NCBI RefSeq assembly: GCF_002887595.1
Contig: NZ_PEBU01000001.1
Span: forward strand, 124,001 to 188,000
Direction of reading: 5' to 3'
From: Bowmanella denitrificans
Lineage (GTDB): Bacteria; Pseudomonadota; Gammaproteobacteria; Enterobacterales; Alteromonadaceae
Length of the DNA stretch: 64,000 nt
Positions 8,680 through 18,049 of the stretch are shown piece by piece. Below the pieces are notes generated by a model. That model was not told where the DNA came from and did not search any database. It saw nothing but the letters and a program-made list of their open reading frames with translations. Made by a program: the position numbers and the translations under genes. Numbering within the stretch: position 1 is the stretch's first letter; every line of letters begins with the position of its first letter.

Positions 8680-9623
8680 TGTTCGACGTGGTAAAAAAGG
8701 CCATTCGGCGCTTATTCCCAGAGTTGTTTGCCGGGTATCACCTGCCCAAGCTGGCCCGCGTAGTGGCAGTGGCAGATGCGCCAGCAGTGCCGGGCATTGT
8801 TGACGAATTCCGCCCCCGCTTTGCGGTAGATATTCGCATTCTGACCGCCGCCGGTTTAGTGGATGACACCCTGCCACTATTCAAAGCAGTTCCTTTGCCG
8901 GTGGCCATGGCGGGGCTTGATCAGGGCCATTGGGGCTTTCCACAACCAGGCGCGATTGTTGAGGTAGCGTTTGCCTATGGCAACCCGGCAAAACCCTTTA
9001 TCCGGACAGTACTCAGCACCGGCCAAACCAGCCCGGCAGTAAACAACGGCGATATGTTGTGGCAGCATTCGCCTGGTGTTTACCAGTCAGCAGACACAGC
9101 CGGCAACTGGCAGCGCCACACAGACAAACGCATACACGATCAAAGCACCGTGCACCAGGTGGACACTGTGCACAGCGTGCAGAACTACCATCACCACCAG
9201 GTTAACGTTGATACCAATAGCACCGAGACTATTGGCGGCACCAAAGCCGTTGAAGCCATGGGAGCCTTACGACTGCTGGCTGGTGAGCAGGCATTATTGC
9301 TAGCACTGCAGGAACTAAAGTTAGCCAGTAAAACCGTGCTGAAGACCTACAGCGAAGGCAATACCGAAATGCACATAGGGGCAGAACTGCAAGCACTGGC
9401 CACAAGCCTGGCCCACATTCAAGCCCCTAAAGTATGGCTGGGTAGTGAAAGCGTGAACGTGGCCCAGGTGCTGCTAGACCTGATAGGGGTAGTAAAAGCC
9501 ATAGCCACCACACTGGAAAACCACACACATGGCGGGCCACCGCCTGACCAAAAGGGTGACTTCACTGGCCAGAAGAACGATGCAGGGGGACTACAGGACA
9601 CATTGAGCCCAATTGTTGAATAG
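8679..9623 (+). CDS. Baseplate spike / assembly protein, gpV-like
   Basis: The ATG at 8679 sits in a TAATG overlap with the hub-like gene, giving 314 residues; the GTG six bases upstream is less likely. Residues 40-115 resemble an OB-fold (beta strands around GHWGFPQPGAIVEVAFAYGNP), the domain with which gpV/gp45/VgrG spikes bind the hub. Residues 140-190 are a His/Val-rich repeat stretch expected of a triple-stranded beta-helix. Near the C-terminus ENHTHGG is the H-T-H-G-G signature seen at the ends of phage spikes. It is the last + strand gene of the module. Confidence 0.75.
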   Translation: MFDVVKKAIRRLFPELFAGYHLPKLARVVAVADAPAVPGIVDEFRPRFAVDIRILTAAGLVDDTLPLFKAVPLPVAMAGLDQGHWGFPQPGAIVEVAFAYGNPAKPFIRTVLSTGQTSPAVNNGDMLWQHSPGVYQSADTAGNWQRHTDKRIHDQSTVHQVDTVHSVQNYHHHQVNVDTNSTETIGGTKAVEAMGALRLLAGEQALLLALQELKLASKTVLKTYSEGNTEMHIGAELQALATSLAHIQAPKVWLGSESVNVAQVLLDLIGVVKAIATTLENHTHGGPPPDQKGDFTGQKNDAGGLQDTLSPIVE

Positions 9624-9987
9624 GCTTTGGCCCAGTCTCAACAGGGCTACCATCCCTAAGCACCAAGTGCACACCACCATACAGCGACACCGCACCCATC
9701 ACGCACCCGCGTATAGGCACATAGTCACCAAAGCCTATATCGCTGTCCGGATACCACATCACAACGTTAGTGATATCCACTATCGCAAGCCCCATCATCA
9801 ATGCTGCTGACTCTTCAATAAACACCCGCAAGCCTAACACCAACTCGCGCCCATCTGCATAGCGAACGTCTACCGCATTACCACGCAAACACTTCTTGTT
9901 AAGCGGGTTGGGGTTAAGCACTGACGTGCTCTGATTCCAATTGACTCTAACCGACGGCATACCTGCACCAAACAACTGTAAATACAT
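9562..9987 (-). CDS. Hypothetical gene closing the prophage module
   Basis: A 141-residue ORF running against the tail genes and overlapping the spike gene by 62 bases. Codon choice looks like real coding sequence. No domain is recognised; the centre has a hydrophobic stretch near residues 57-78 but no clear membrane span. A good promoter sits upstream, with its -10 only seven bases from the ATG, so the message would be almost leaderless. The internal ATG at 9960 is an alternative start with a 28-base leader. Independently transcribed prophage end genes are often lysogenic-conversion or exclusion genes, but nothing here shows that. Confidence 0.55.
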   Translation of the reverse strand: MYLQLFGAGMPSVRVNWNQSTSVLNPNPLNKKCLRGNAVDVRYADGRELVLGLRVFIEESAALMMGLAIVDITNVVMWYPDSDIGFGDYVPIRGCVMGAVSLYGGVHLVLRDGSPVETGPKPIQQLGSMCPVVPLHRSSGQ

Positions 9988-10405
9988 ACAGGCAATTATA
10001 GTGCGGGCGGGAATTTGGGGGCAAGCCGGGGGCTGCCTCTACCCCCCACTAAAATTCACTCCACCACGCCTGCCGGCTTTTTGTGTTAATTGTCGGTTTT
10101 TGGATCGCGGCCTTGGAAATCAAAAAATCAAGAGAAGCCCGAAATATAAAGGGCTGGAAGTGTCGAAACTGACCGTTTAAGATGATCACCAGAGGATCAG
10201 AGAGGATCACGGAATTTCAAAGAAATGAAGTTCCGCAGAAAATCCAAACTGACACCATAACTGACACTACAACCAAAGTTCGGATACATGGAAAAGCGCG
10301 GAAACACTTACCATGCAAAGGCCTTCAAGGCGCATGATGAGAAAAACGGCGACTATGTATAAAATATAAGCCATTTCTTTGGAAATGCTCTGAAAGCATA
10401 AATTT
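9988..10405. other. Prophage/chromosome junction, non-coding, about 420 bp
   Basis: This stretch separates the phage genes from mrcA. It holds the promoter above, short direct repeats (AGAGGATCA near 10190 and 10199; CTGACAC near 10248 and 10261) and an A/T-rich run before mrcA with a possible -10 (TATAAAAT near 10358). It also holds a 24-codon reading frame at 10288-10362 whose peptide (MEKRGNTYHAKA...) resembles the arm-binding start of some tyrosine recombinases. No tRNA or integrase gene is visible. It is the natural place for an attachment site, but the other end lies outside the window. Confidence 0.4.
9995..10024 (-). promoter_or_regulatory. Sigma-70-like promoter of the prophage end gene
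   Basis: On the minus strand, TTGCCC (10024-10019) and a perfect TATAAT (10000-9995) are separated by 18 bases. Transcription would start at about 9988, directly at the first ATG of the minus-strand gene. Confidence 0.5.
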
Positions 10406-12979
10406 GTGAAGTACCTCAAACCATTTATTTTATTTATCTGTTGCTCGGCGGTGTTGGGAGCTATCTCTTTGACAGCGCTATACTTTTACATCAAGCCCGA
10501 GCTGCCGAGTGTTGCCATTCTGAAGGATGTCAGGCTACAAACGCCGATGAAAATATATTCACAGGATGGTCAGTTGATCTCACAGTACGGGGTCAAACGT
10601 CGCATACCTTTGGAATTAAAAGACATACCTGAAGGTCTGAAGCAGGCCATTCTGGCTACCGAAGATTCGCGTTTTTATGAACATCCCGGCGTCGACCCCA
10701 TTGGCGTAATGCGTGCTTTTGTCAATCTGGTGCTGACGGGTGAAAAGGGCCAGGGTGCCAGTACTATCACCATGCAGTTGGCCAGAAACTTCTTCCTGAC
10801 CCGCGACAAAGCCTGGATGCGCAAGATAAAAGAAGCCTTTATTTCCTGGCATATCGAACAACTGCTGAGCAAGGATGAGATCCTCGAGCTGTATTTAAAT
10901 AAAATTGAGCTGGGCCATCGCTCCTTTGGGGTCGGTGCCGCCGCTCAGGTTTACTTCGGTAAAGATATTCGCGACTTAAGCCTGGCCCAGCTAGCCACTA
11001 TTGCCGGACTGTTCCAGGCACCGTCGGTGTTAAACCCCATCAGTAACCCCAGCCGCTCAAGAGAGCGTCGCCGTGTGGTATTGGCGCGGATGTTGGACGA
11101 AGGCTATATCAACCGCGCAGAATTTGAGCAGGCTGCCAATGAAGATATCCAGGCCAAGAAGCATGGCGCTGAAATTGAGTTGGATGCACCGTACCTGGCC
11201 GACATGATTTATAGCGAGATGGTGGCGCGCTACGGTAAGGAAGAAGCAGAAACTGGCGGCTACCAGGTGTATGCCACTGTACCATCCAACCTTCAGCGAT
11301 TAGCTCAGCAGGCCACCATTCGCAACCTGCACGATTACGACGAACGACATGGCTACCGTGGTCCGCAACAACAGCTTTGGCAACATGTTACCCAAGATCA
11401 GGAACAGGGCCAGAATCCTGCCTGGACAGAGGCGCAGATGCTGGAATTTTTAGCCACTCAGCCAAGCTTTAAGCCGCTGCAACCGGCCATTGTCACGGCA
11501 ACAGAAGAACAACAGATCCGGGTATTTAACCAGCAGGGCCAATACCTGGACATCAGTTGGGATGGCTTAGCCTGGGCCAGACCTTTTGTCAGTGACACCA
11601 GTCAGGGCGAAGAGCCCAAAACCGCTGCCGACATTGTTAAGCCGGGCGCATTGGTATGGATACGGTTTAATCAGGAAACGGCTATCTGGCAATTGTCGCA
11701 ATTCCCCGATGCCAGCGGTGCTTTTGTGGCATTGGACCCAATCACCGGCGCGGTCAGAGCTATTGTTGGCGGCTATAGTTTTTACCAGAGCCAGTTCAAC
11801 CGGGCTACGCAGGCCAAGCGCCAGGTGGGCTCCAATATTAAGCCCTTTGTGTACTCGGCAGCCCTGGATAATGGTTTTACTCTGGCCAGCATTATGAATG
11901 ATGCGCCCATTAACCAATGGGACAGAAAGTCTGGTGTGGTTTGGCGGCCGAAAAACTCGCCAGAAGTGTATGACGGCCCCATTCGTATGCGGGTCGCCCT
12001 GGGCAAATCTAAGAACGTTGTATCGGTACGTTTGTTGCGTGGCGTAGGCATAGATAATGTCATTCAGCATATGGCCAAATTTGGTTTTAATCCCAATGAT
12101 CTGCCCCGCGATGAGTCTTTATCCCTGGGCAGTGCATCCCTGACGCCAATGGAAGTGGTGACCGGCTTCTCGGTATTTGCCAATGGTGGCTTTTTGGTCA
12201 CCCCCCATGTTATTGAGCGGATTGACGATGAATTTGGGGAAACACTCTGGCAGGCTGACCCAGCCGTTGCACCACCCGCTATTCTGCCAAGCGCACCGGT
12301 GCAGGACGCGTCTGTCACTGCTGCTGAGCAAACAGAGCAGCTTGAACCGCCCCCGCAACCTAATTATGCCCCTGCGGTAATTTCCCGCCAGAACGCCTTT
12401 CTAACCCGCGAAATGATGAGCACCGCCATCAGTGGTGGGGGCAATTGGTCTAAGAAGACATACTGGCAGGGTACTGGCTGGCGAGCCAACAATTTGATGT
12501 CACGGGATGATCTGGCAGGAAAAACCGGTACCACGAACGATTCCAAGGACACCTGGTTCAGTGGTATGGGAGGCAATCTGGTTGCTACTGCCTGGGTCGG
12601 TTTTGACGATATGAGTCGCTCACTTGGCCGTACCAGCCGCAACCAGTATCTTATCAACCTGAATCCGCAGAAGTTTAACTGGATGGGCAATGCCATGGTA
12701 GGTGGCGAAGACGGCGCCAGAGTGGCGCAACCTGCCTGGATCCGTTTTATGCGCGAAGCACTGGAAGGTGTGCCAGAGAATTACCCACCGGTACCAGAGG
12801 GCATAGTCACTGTGCGCATAGACCGCACCAGCGGAAAACTCACCCAGCGCACCGATCATACGTCCAGATTCGAGTACTTCATTAAGGGCACCGAACCCAC
12901 TCAATATGTGGATGATGAGGAATTTATCGATCCCTTTGAACAGGATACGCCAGTGCAGGAGAGTGAAGATATCTTCTAA
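10406..12979 (+). CDS. mrcA: Penicillin-binding protein 1A
   Basis: A bifunctional peptidoglycan synthase of 857 residues (family about 850). An N-terminal membrane anchor spans about residues 7-28. The glycosyltransferase domain carries the catalytic Glu86 in ATEDSRFYEH and the GASTITMQLARN motif near 116-127. A PBP1A-type OB-like insert follows. The transpeptidase domain has S-N-I-K with nucleophile Ser476, S-K-N at 535-537 and K-T-G-T at 706-709. The start is GTG; a clear ribosome site is lacking. In related genomes mrcA usually faces the pilMNOPQ operon; here phage genes lie upstream instead. Confidence 0.97.
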   Translation: MKYLKPFILFICCSAVLGAISLTALYFYIKPELPSVAILKDVRLQTPMKIYSQDGQLISQYGVKRRIPLELKDIPEGLKQAILATEDSRFYEHPGVDPIGVMRAFVNLVLTGEKGQGASTITMQLARNFFLTRDKAWMRKIKEAFISWHIEQLLSKDEILELYLNKIELGHRSFGVGAAAQVYFGKDIRDLSLAQLATIAGLFQAPSVLNPISNPSRSRERRRVVLARMLDEGYINRAEFEQAANEDIQAKKHGAEIELDAPYLADMIYSEMVARYGKEEAETGGYQVYATVPSNLQRLAQQATIRNLHDYDERHGYRGPQQQLWQHVTQDQEQGQNPAWTEAQMLEFLATQPSFKPLQPAIVTATEEQQIRVFNQQGQYLDISWDGLAWARPFVSDTSQGEEPKTAADIVKPGALVWIRFNQETAIWQLSQFPDASGAFVALDPITGAVRAIVGGYSFYQSQFNRATQAKRQVGSNIKPFVYSAALDNGFTLASIMNDAPINQWDRKSGVVWRPKNSPEVYDGPIRMRVALGKSKNVVSVRLLRGVGIDNVIQHMAKFGFNPNDLPRDESLSLGSASLTPMEVVTGFSVFANGGFLVTPHVIERIDDEFGETLWQADPAVAPPAILPSAPVQDASVTAAEQTEQLEPPPQPNYAPAVISRQNAFLTREMMSTAISGGGNWSKKTYWQGTGWRANNLMSRDDLAGKTGTTNDSKDTWFSGMGGNLVATAWVGFDDMSRSLGRTSRNQYLINLNPQKFNWMGNAMVGGEDGARVAQPAWIRFMREALEGVPENYPPVPEGIVTVRIDRTSGKLTQRTDHTSRFEYFIKGTEPTQYVDDEEFIDPFEQDTPVQESEDIF

Positions 12980-12983
12980 GGAC

Positions 12984-13002
12984 TGTTGACCTTCTGGGTA
13001 TG
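12984..13002 (+). repeat. Degenerate MITE-end-like sequence after mrcA
   Basis: TGTTGACCTTCTGGGTATG matches the MITE end (TGTTGACCTTTTGAGTATG) at 17 of 19 bases and sits five bases after the mrcA stop. It lacks the outer GAGCG and a partner end, so it is either a decayed end or chance. Confidence 0.3.
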
Positions 13003-13011
13003 GCAATTAGC

Positions 13012-13932
13012 CTAGCGGGTCATCTTCTTAACAAACACCACAACAAACAAAGCCAGCGTAAAACTGCCGATAAAGGCTTCAATGGCGGCCAGGGTACGGG
13101 TGATGCCAAATGGCGTGACATCACCATAGCCCAGTGTCGTGAATGTCACCACACTCAGATATAAGCTGGTGAAATAGGCGTTTAAGTTGGTGCGCCAGTC
13201 CTGCTGCCAGGCGAATGCCATCAGATGCTCACCATTATGTATTCCCAGCAGCACAAACAACAGGCTGAAGGTAAAAATCACCAACAGCGAGAACAACATA
13301 ACCCGTATTGGCTGTTCTCCATAACCACAAAACAGGTCCACTAGTTTGGAAACCAGACGTTTGGCAGAGTATCTCGGCATAAGCATCCGCCGCACCACCA
13401 TTTCACGCTGAAAGAAACGCCCGGCATTTTCAAACAGGCCCTGTTCCTCGCAGACCTTGCGCAGATTGCGATAGGTTTCTTCGGCTTGCTGATAGTAGTC
13501 CCGCGCAATGTCTTTGCTCTTAGCCTGACGGGCCTGGCGTTCCTGAATAATTTCCGTCCCCCAATTCACCTGTTCGATGCGGGCGTGGGATAGTCTGGCA
13601 CCTAATAAATTGCAATCGCGTAAATCTGCATAGTGCAGATTGGCATGCTGTAAGTCGGCTTTCATCAGCGAGGAGCCGGACAAATCCAGCATAAAACAGT
13701 GTGCATTGCGCAGATTGGCGCGATAAAGATCAGCCTGGATTAGTCGAAAACCGGTTTTTGCCCCGGCGTTAACCAAATCCAGGCCTTCAAGGTCAGCCCT
13801 GGTCAGTTGAAATCCCCGCATGGTCTGCCCGGTTCTGGCCCTGGCTTCCAGCATTGTTTTAACCTGTGGCGCGCTGGCAAGTTCGCCACTCTTCCACGCC
13901 TCATCATTCACAGGCGAAGCTGTATTGGTCAT
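13012..13932 (-). CDS. Pentapeptide-repeat potassium channel protein
   Basis: A 306-residue membrane protein. Residues 35-120 are pentapeptide repeats (A-D/N-L-x-x pattern, for example ADLYRANLRNA and ADLQHANLHYADL), a right-handed beta-helix usually used for protein contacts. A helical linker leads to two transmembrane segments (about 208-230 and 275-302). These flank a pore loop with the K+ selectivity filter TTLGYGD. This is the two-helix channel architecture, so four subunits should form one pore. It is monocistronic and convergent with mrcA across about 30 bases. Confidence 0.9.
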   Translation of the reverse strand: MTNTASPVNDEAWKSGELASAPQVKTMLEARARTGQTMRGFQLTRADLEGLDLVNAGAKTGFRLIQADLYRANLRNAHCFMLDLSGSSLMKADLQHANLHYADLRDCNLLGARLSHARIEQVNWGTEIIQERQARQAKSKDIARDYYQQAEETYRNLRKVCEEQGLFENAGRFFQREMVVRRMLMPRYSAKRLVSKLVDLFCGYGEQPIRVMLFSLLVIFTFSLLFVLLGIHNGEHLMAFAWQQDWRTNLNAYFTSLYLSVVTFTTLGYGDVTPFGITRTLAAIEAFIGSFTLALFVVVFVKKMTR

Positions 13933-13978
13933 AGTCCAGCCCCCACAATAATCGGTGGCCCGACAACTTACGGGCAGA

Positions 13979-15289
13979 TTAAATCCCCAGCATCAATACC
14001 TTGGAGTTTCGCTGGTAATTATATAAGCGTTTTTTACCTTCTGGCAGTTCATCCACCGAGGAAGGCAAAAAGCCCTGCTCCCGGAACCAGTGGCCGGTGA
14101 CGGTGGTCAGCACGAAAATCCGGCTCAGCCCCAAGTCCTTGGCTTTTTCGATAATGGCGTTCATCATACGTTCGCCGCGGTTGGAACCGCGATAGTCCGG
14201 GTGAGTTACCACGCAAGCCAGTTCACCTACCCCTTCATCGGCGTAAGGATAAAGGGCCGCGCAAGCGATAATCATGCCGTCGCGCTCAATGATAGTGAAC
14301 CTGTCTATTTCGCTTTCCAGTAACTCTCTGGAACGCTTCACCAGCACCCCTTTTTCTTCCAGCGGATTGATCAGCTTCAGAATACCGCCCACATCATCAA
14401 TGGTGGCCTGGCGCAATTGCTCGTAGTAATAATGAGATACCAGGGTGCCCACGCCATCACGGGTGAACAGCTCCTGCAGCAGGGCACCGTCACGCTGATA
14501 ACTGACACAATGACAACGACTGACGCCAGCATCCAGACTGGCAGCAATGGCCGCCAGAATATTGGTTGTGCGAATCTCGTGTGGCCTGTCCATCTGTTTT
14601 TGCAAACGGTTACGATCCAGGTTGCGGATCAGGGTGCCGTTTTCATCCAGCAGGCCATCTTCTTCGGTGAACACGATCAGCTTTTCTGCCTTCATATGAA
14701 TGGCGGCCTGAGTGGCAACATCTTCATGAGACAGATTGAACACCTCACCCGTGGGTGAATAGCCCATGGGACCAAGCAGCACTATAGAACCGTCGTTTAG
14801 GTGGTCGTTAATACCGCTGACATCAATGCGACGAACCAGTCCGGTCAGCTCGTAGTCCACCCCTTCACGCACGCCCATGGGCATGGCCACCACCAGATTG
14901 CCTGAACATACCCGGATCTGCGCACCGTGCATGGGCGAATTGGCCAGCCCCATGGTCAGTAAGGCTTCCACCTGGGAACGCACCGAACCGGCCGCATCTT
15001 TGACCGACTCAATGGTTTCCTTGTCGGTGATGCGCACATCGTTGTGAAAGCGCAGCGGACGGTTGCGCAGGGCTTCGCGCTGATCAATCTGCGGCCTGGC
15101 CCCGTGCACCAGCACCAACCTCACGCCCAGGCTGTTCAGCAGGGCAATATCGTTGATGATATTGGCAAAATTGGGGTTTTCCACCGCTTCGCCGCCAAAC
15201 ATCAGCACAAAGGTTTTACCCCGGTGCGAATTGATGTAAGGCGCCGATTGACGGAACAGTTTTACATTGTCGGATTCAGCTAGCACCAC
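13979..15289 (-). CDS. argA: N-acetylglutamate synthase (amino-acid acetyltransferase)
   Basis: Catalyses acetyl-CoA + L-glutamate to N-acetylglutamate, the first step of arginine synthesis. It aligns well with E. coli ArgA: an amino-acid-kinase-fold domain (about 1-285; HRGKTFVLMFGGEA and GARPQID near the start) and a C-terminal GNAT domain (about 290-436; CVVTHPDYRGSNRGERM, the acetyl-CoA loop). The GTG at 15289 is chosen because AAGGGAG lies eight bases upstream and the 436-residue length matches the family. It lies 13 bases after argH. Arginine feedback inhibition is the family norm. Confidence 0.93.
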   Translation of the reverse strand: MVLAESDNVKLFRQSAPYINSHRGKTFVLMFGGEAVENPNFANIINDIALLNSLGVRLVLVHGARPQIDQREALRNRPLRFHNDVRITDKETIESVKDAAGSVRSQVEALLTMGLANSPMHGAQIRVCSGNLVVAMPMGVREGVDYELTGLVRRIDVSGINDHLNDGSIVLLGPMGYSPTGEVFNLSHEDVATQAAIHMKAEKLIVFTEEDGLLDENGTLIRNLDRNRLQKQMDRPHEIRTTNILAAIAASLDAGVSRCHCVSYQRDGALLQELFTRDGVGTLVSHYYYEQLRQATIDDVGGILKLINPLEEKGVLVKRSRELLESEIDRFTIIERDGMIIACAALYPYADEGVGELACVVTHPDYRGSNRGERMMNAIIEKAKDLGLSRIFVLTTVTGHWFREQGFLPSSVDELPEGKKRLYNYQRNSKVLMLGI

Positions 15290-15302
15290 CAGATAGTCTC
15301 CC

Positions 15303-16688
15303 TTAATCGCGCGCCTTGGCAAGCTCGGCCAGTTCCCTGTCCAAGGCTGCAAACACAGGCCCTTTACCGGTTCCACCAAGAATATTGCGCTTATCCACCA
15401 GATAGTCCAGTTGCAGCACGGGGTATACATCGTCACCAATAAGCTTCGAATGCTGCTGCAATTCTGCCAGGCTCAGTTCTTCAATGGCTTTACCCTGGGC
15501 CAGGGCGGCCAGCACCACCTGACCAGAAATATCATGCGCAGTACGAAACGGAACCCCCTTGCCCACCAGATAATCCGCCAGTTCTGTTGCATTAGCATAG
15601 CCTTCCCGGGCCGCCTGAGCACAACGCTCGGTGTTCAGCTCAACGCTGTCTACCACTTCGCAGGCAATCATCAGGCAGATATGCCATTGATTTACCGCGT
15701 CAAATGCCCCCTCTTTATCTTCCTGCATATCCTTATTGTAGGCCAGTGGCAGGCCTTTCATGGTGACCAGCAACGCCTGCAAACTACCAAATACCCGGCC
15801 ACATTTGCCGCGTATCAGTTCCAGCGCATCCGGGTTTTTCTTTTGTGGCATTAATGAAGAACCAGAAGTGACATTGTCACCCAGGCGCAAAAAGCCCGCT
15901 TCGCCGGAATTGAAGAAGATCATATCCTCAGCCATTCGCGACAGGTGCATCATGCTGGTACTGGCGCAGAATAGTAGTTCCAGCACATAGTCACGATCTG
16001 ACACCGCATCCAGGCTATTGTGGCAGGGGCTGTCAAAACCCAGTTGCTCGGCAATATCCTGGCGGTCGATGGCATACACTGTACCCGCCAGCGCCCCACT
16101 GCCCAGCGGGCATTGGTTCATACGCGTCAGCAAATCTGCCATGCGGCTGATATCGCGCTTAAACATTTCCACATAGGCCAAACACCAGTGCGGATAGCGC
16201 ACCGGCTGCGCGCGCTGTAAATGGGTGTAGCCGGGCAAAATCACCTGTTTATGGCGTTCGGCCGATTTGACCAGCGCGGCTTTTAGTTGCAGCAGATCCT
16301 GCTGCAACTGTTGGCAGTGTTCACGCACCCATAAACGAAAATCTGTCGCAACCTGATCATTACGGCTGCGGCCGGTATGCAATTTACGGCCAATGTCACC
16401 CAGCTCTTCAGTTAGCGCGGCTTCAACAAAACTGTGAATGTCTTCCTCGCTGCTGGCGGCAAAATCCAGTTCACCGGCCTCGGCTTTAGCCAGCAGGCCG
16501 TTTAAAGCCTGCTCCAATTGCTGCTGCTCGCTCGTGGTTAACACCCCGGCTTTGGCGATAGCCCGCGACCAGACGATAGAGCCACGAATATCCTGGCTGG
16601 CCAGCTGTTGATCGAAGGGCAGGGAATCATTCACCTGCCGGAACATATCACTGCTTCCGCCCTGGAAGCGTCCGCCCCACAAAGCCAT
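15303..16688 (-). CDS. argH: Argininosuccinate lyase
   Basis: The last step of arginine synthesis, splitting argininosuccinate into arginine and fumarate. It has 461 residues, the normal length for the unfused enzyme. The fumarase-superfamily signature [12 protein letters not shown] lies at 277-288 with the catalytic Ser in the flexible loop, and [13 protein letters not shown] near 104-116. The start codon overlaps the argG stop by one base (TGATG). In several marine gammaproteobacteria argH is fused to an acetyltransferase domain; here argH ends normally and a separate full argA follows. Confidence 0.97.
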   Translation of the reverse strand: MALWGGRFQGGSSDMFRQVNDSLPFDQQLASQDIRGSIVWSRAIAKAGVLTTSEQQQLEQALNGLLAKAEAGELDFAASSEEDIHSFVEAALTEELGDIGRKLHTGRSRNDQVATDFRLWVREHCQQLQQDLLQLKAALVKSAERHKQVILPGYTHLQRAQPVRYPHWCLAYVEMFKRDISRMADLLTRMNQCPLGSGALAGTVYAIDRQDIAEQLGFDSPCHNSLDAVSDRDYVLELLFCASTSMMHLSRMAEDMIFFNSGEAGFLRLGDNVTSGSSLMPQKKNPDALELIRGKCGRVFGSLQALLVTMKGLPLAYNKDMQEDKEGAFDAVNQWHICLMIACEVVDSVELNTERCAQAAREGYANATELADYLVGKGVPFRTAHDISGQVVLAALAQGKAIEELSLAELQQHSKLIGDDVYPVLQLDYLVDKRNILGGTGKGPVFAALDRELAELAKARD

Positions 16689-17905
16689 CAGGCTTGGCCC
16701 TTGTCTTTCAGCGCCTTAATCCGGCTGGCCAGGCTGTACAAACGAATAAAGCCTTCGGCGTGACTCTGGTCATACACATCATCCGCACCAAAGGTGGCAA
16801 AATCTTCGGAATATAAAGAGTTAGGTGAACGACGCTGCACGACAGTGGCCTGCCCCTTGTAGAGCTTCACCACCACATCACCGGTAATCTGCGCGGCAAA
16901 AGCCTGCGCGCCGGCCAGAATAGAATCCTTAAGCGGTGTAAACCAGCGACCGTCATACACCAGGTGAGAAAATTCCAGGCCCAGCTGTTCACGGAATTTC
17001 AGCGCGCTCTTGTCCAGCACCAGATGTTCCAGCGCCTTATAGGCGGCCATCAGAATCGTGCCTCCCGGCGTTTCATAGCAGCCTCGGGACTTCATACCCA
17101 CCAGACGGTTTTCGACGATATCCAGACGACCTACACCATGAGCAGCACCCAACTGGTTTAGTTTAGTAAGCGCCTGATAAGGGCTGAGCTTGTCATTGTT
17201 GACAGCAACCAGACGGCCCTGATCGAAGCTAAGTTGCACACGCTCGGCCTGGTTAGGTGCATCTTCCGGATCCACTGTCATGGTCCAGACCTGCTTGGTT
17301 GGTTCACACCAGGGGTTTTCCAGCTCACCACCTTCGTGGCTAATGTGCCAGGCATTGGCATCGCGGCTGTAAATTTTGGTCGCGGATGCGCTGGTTGGCA
17401 CATTGCGCTCAGCCAGATAAGCAAGCAGATCTTCACGGGAATGCATATCCCATTCGCGCCAGGGTGCAATCACTTTCAATTGCGGCGCCAGTGCGGCGAA
17501 CGCGCCTTCAAAGCGCACCTGATCATTGCCCTTGCCGGTACAACCATGGCACAGCGCATCGGCACCGACCTTCAGCGCCACTTCCACCTGAGCCTTGGCG
17601 ATGATGGGACGGGCCATGGAGGTGCCAAGTAAATACTGACCTTCGTAAACCGCACCGGTCATCACAGTGGGGTAGATATAGTCGGCAACAAAGCCTTCTT
17701 TCAAATCAACAATATGGCATTCGCTGGCACCACTGCGCAGGGCCTTTTGCTCCAGGCCTTCCAGCTCTTCATCCCCCTGCCCTACATCGGCAGCAAAGGC
17801 CACCACCTCACAGTCATAGTTTTCTTTCAGCCAAGGAATGATGGCGGAAGTGTCCAGACCGCCAGAATAGGCCAATACCACTTTGTTCACTTGAGACTTT
17901 GACAT
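16688..17905 (-). CDS. argG: Argininosuccinate synthase
   Basis: Joins citrulline and aspartate using ATP. The 405-residue protein has the N-type ATP pyrophosphatase P-loop AYSGGLDTS at 12-20 and the citrulline/aspartate-binding [14 protein letters not shown] near 119-132, as expected for the type-1 family. It is translationally coupled to argH. It is separated from argF by 144 bases that contain TGAAT-type motifs, so it may have its own ArgR-controlled promoter in addition to read-through from argCBF. Confidence 0.97.
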   Translation of the reverse strand: MSKSQVNKVVLAYSGGLDTSAIIPWLKENYDCEVVAFAADVGQGDEELEGLEQKALRSGASECHIVDLKEGFVADYIYPTVMTGAVYEGQYLLGTSMARPIIAKAQVEVALKVGADALCHGCTGKGNDQVRFEGAFAALAPQLKVIAPWREWDMHSREDLLAYLAERNVPTSASATKIYSRDANAWHISHEGGELENPWCEPTKQVWTMTVDPEDAPNQAERVQLSFDQGRLVAVNNDKLSPYQALTKLNQLGAAHGVGRLDIVENRLVGMKSRGCYETPGGTILMAAYKALEHLVLDKSALKFREQLGLEFSHLVYDGRWFTPLKDSILAGAQAFAAQITGDVVVKLYKGQATVVQRRSPNSLYSEDFATFGADDVYDQSHAEGFIRLYSLASRIKALKDKGQA

Positions 17906-18049
17906 TCTGTTTTTCCTTTAATTTTAGCCACCGCCCAGACCCGGATTGATGCCCTTATTCTGGGACGGAAAATAAAAAGTGCGATGATGATTTTCCTGCC
18001 CTATTCAATATCTTTTCAGATACCGAATATACGCATTCACTGCAGCAAA
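17906..18049 (-). promoter_or_regulatory. argF-argG intergenic region with possible ARG half-boxes
   Basis: Read on the minus strand, this gap contains TGAATGCGTATATTCG (about 18021-18036), two ARG-box half sites facing each other with a 6-base rather than 4-base centre. A second motif, TTGAAT, lies nearer to argG. ArgR boxes in enterics read WNTGAATWWWWATTCANW, so these are imperfect candidates for a secondary promoter/operator in front of argG. Confidence 0.3.

Noticed and set aside
9941-10180. + strand ORF of 79 codons in the prophage/mrcA gap
   Set aside because: It opposes the better supported minus-strand gene and has unlikely composition and no ribosome site.
15290-15439. Extension of argA upstream to ATG at 15439, overlapping argH
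   Set aside because: The extra 50 residues read as argH in a shifted frame and do not match ArgA. GTG at 15289 with AAGGGAG before it gives the family length.
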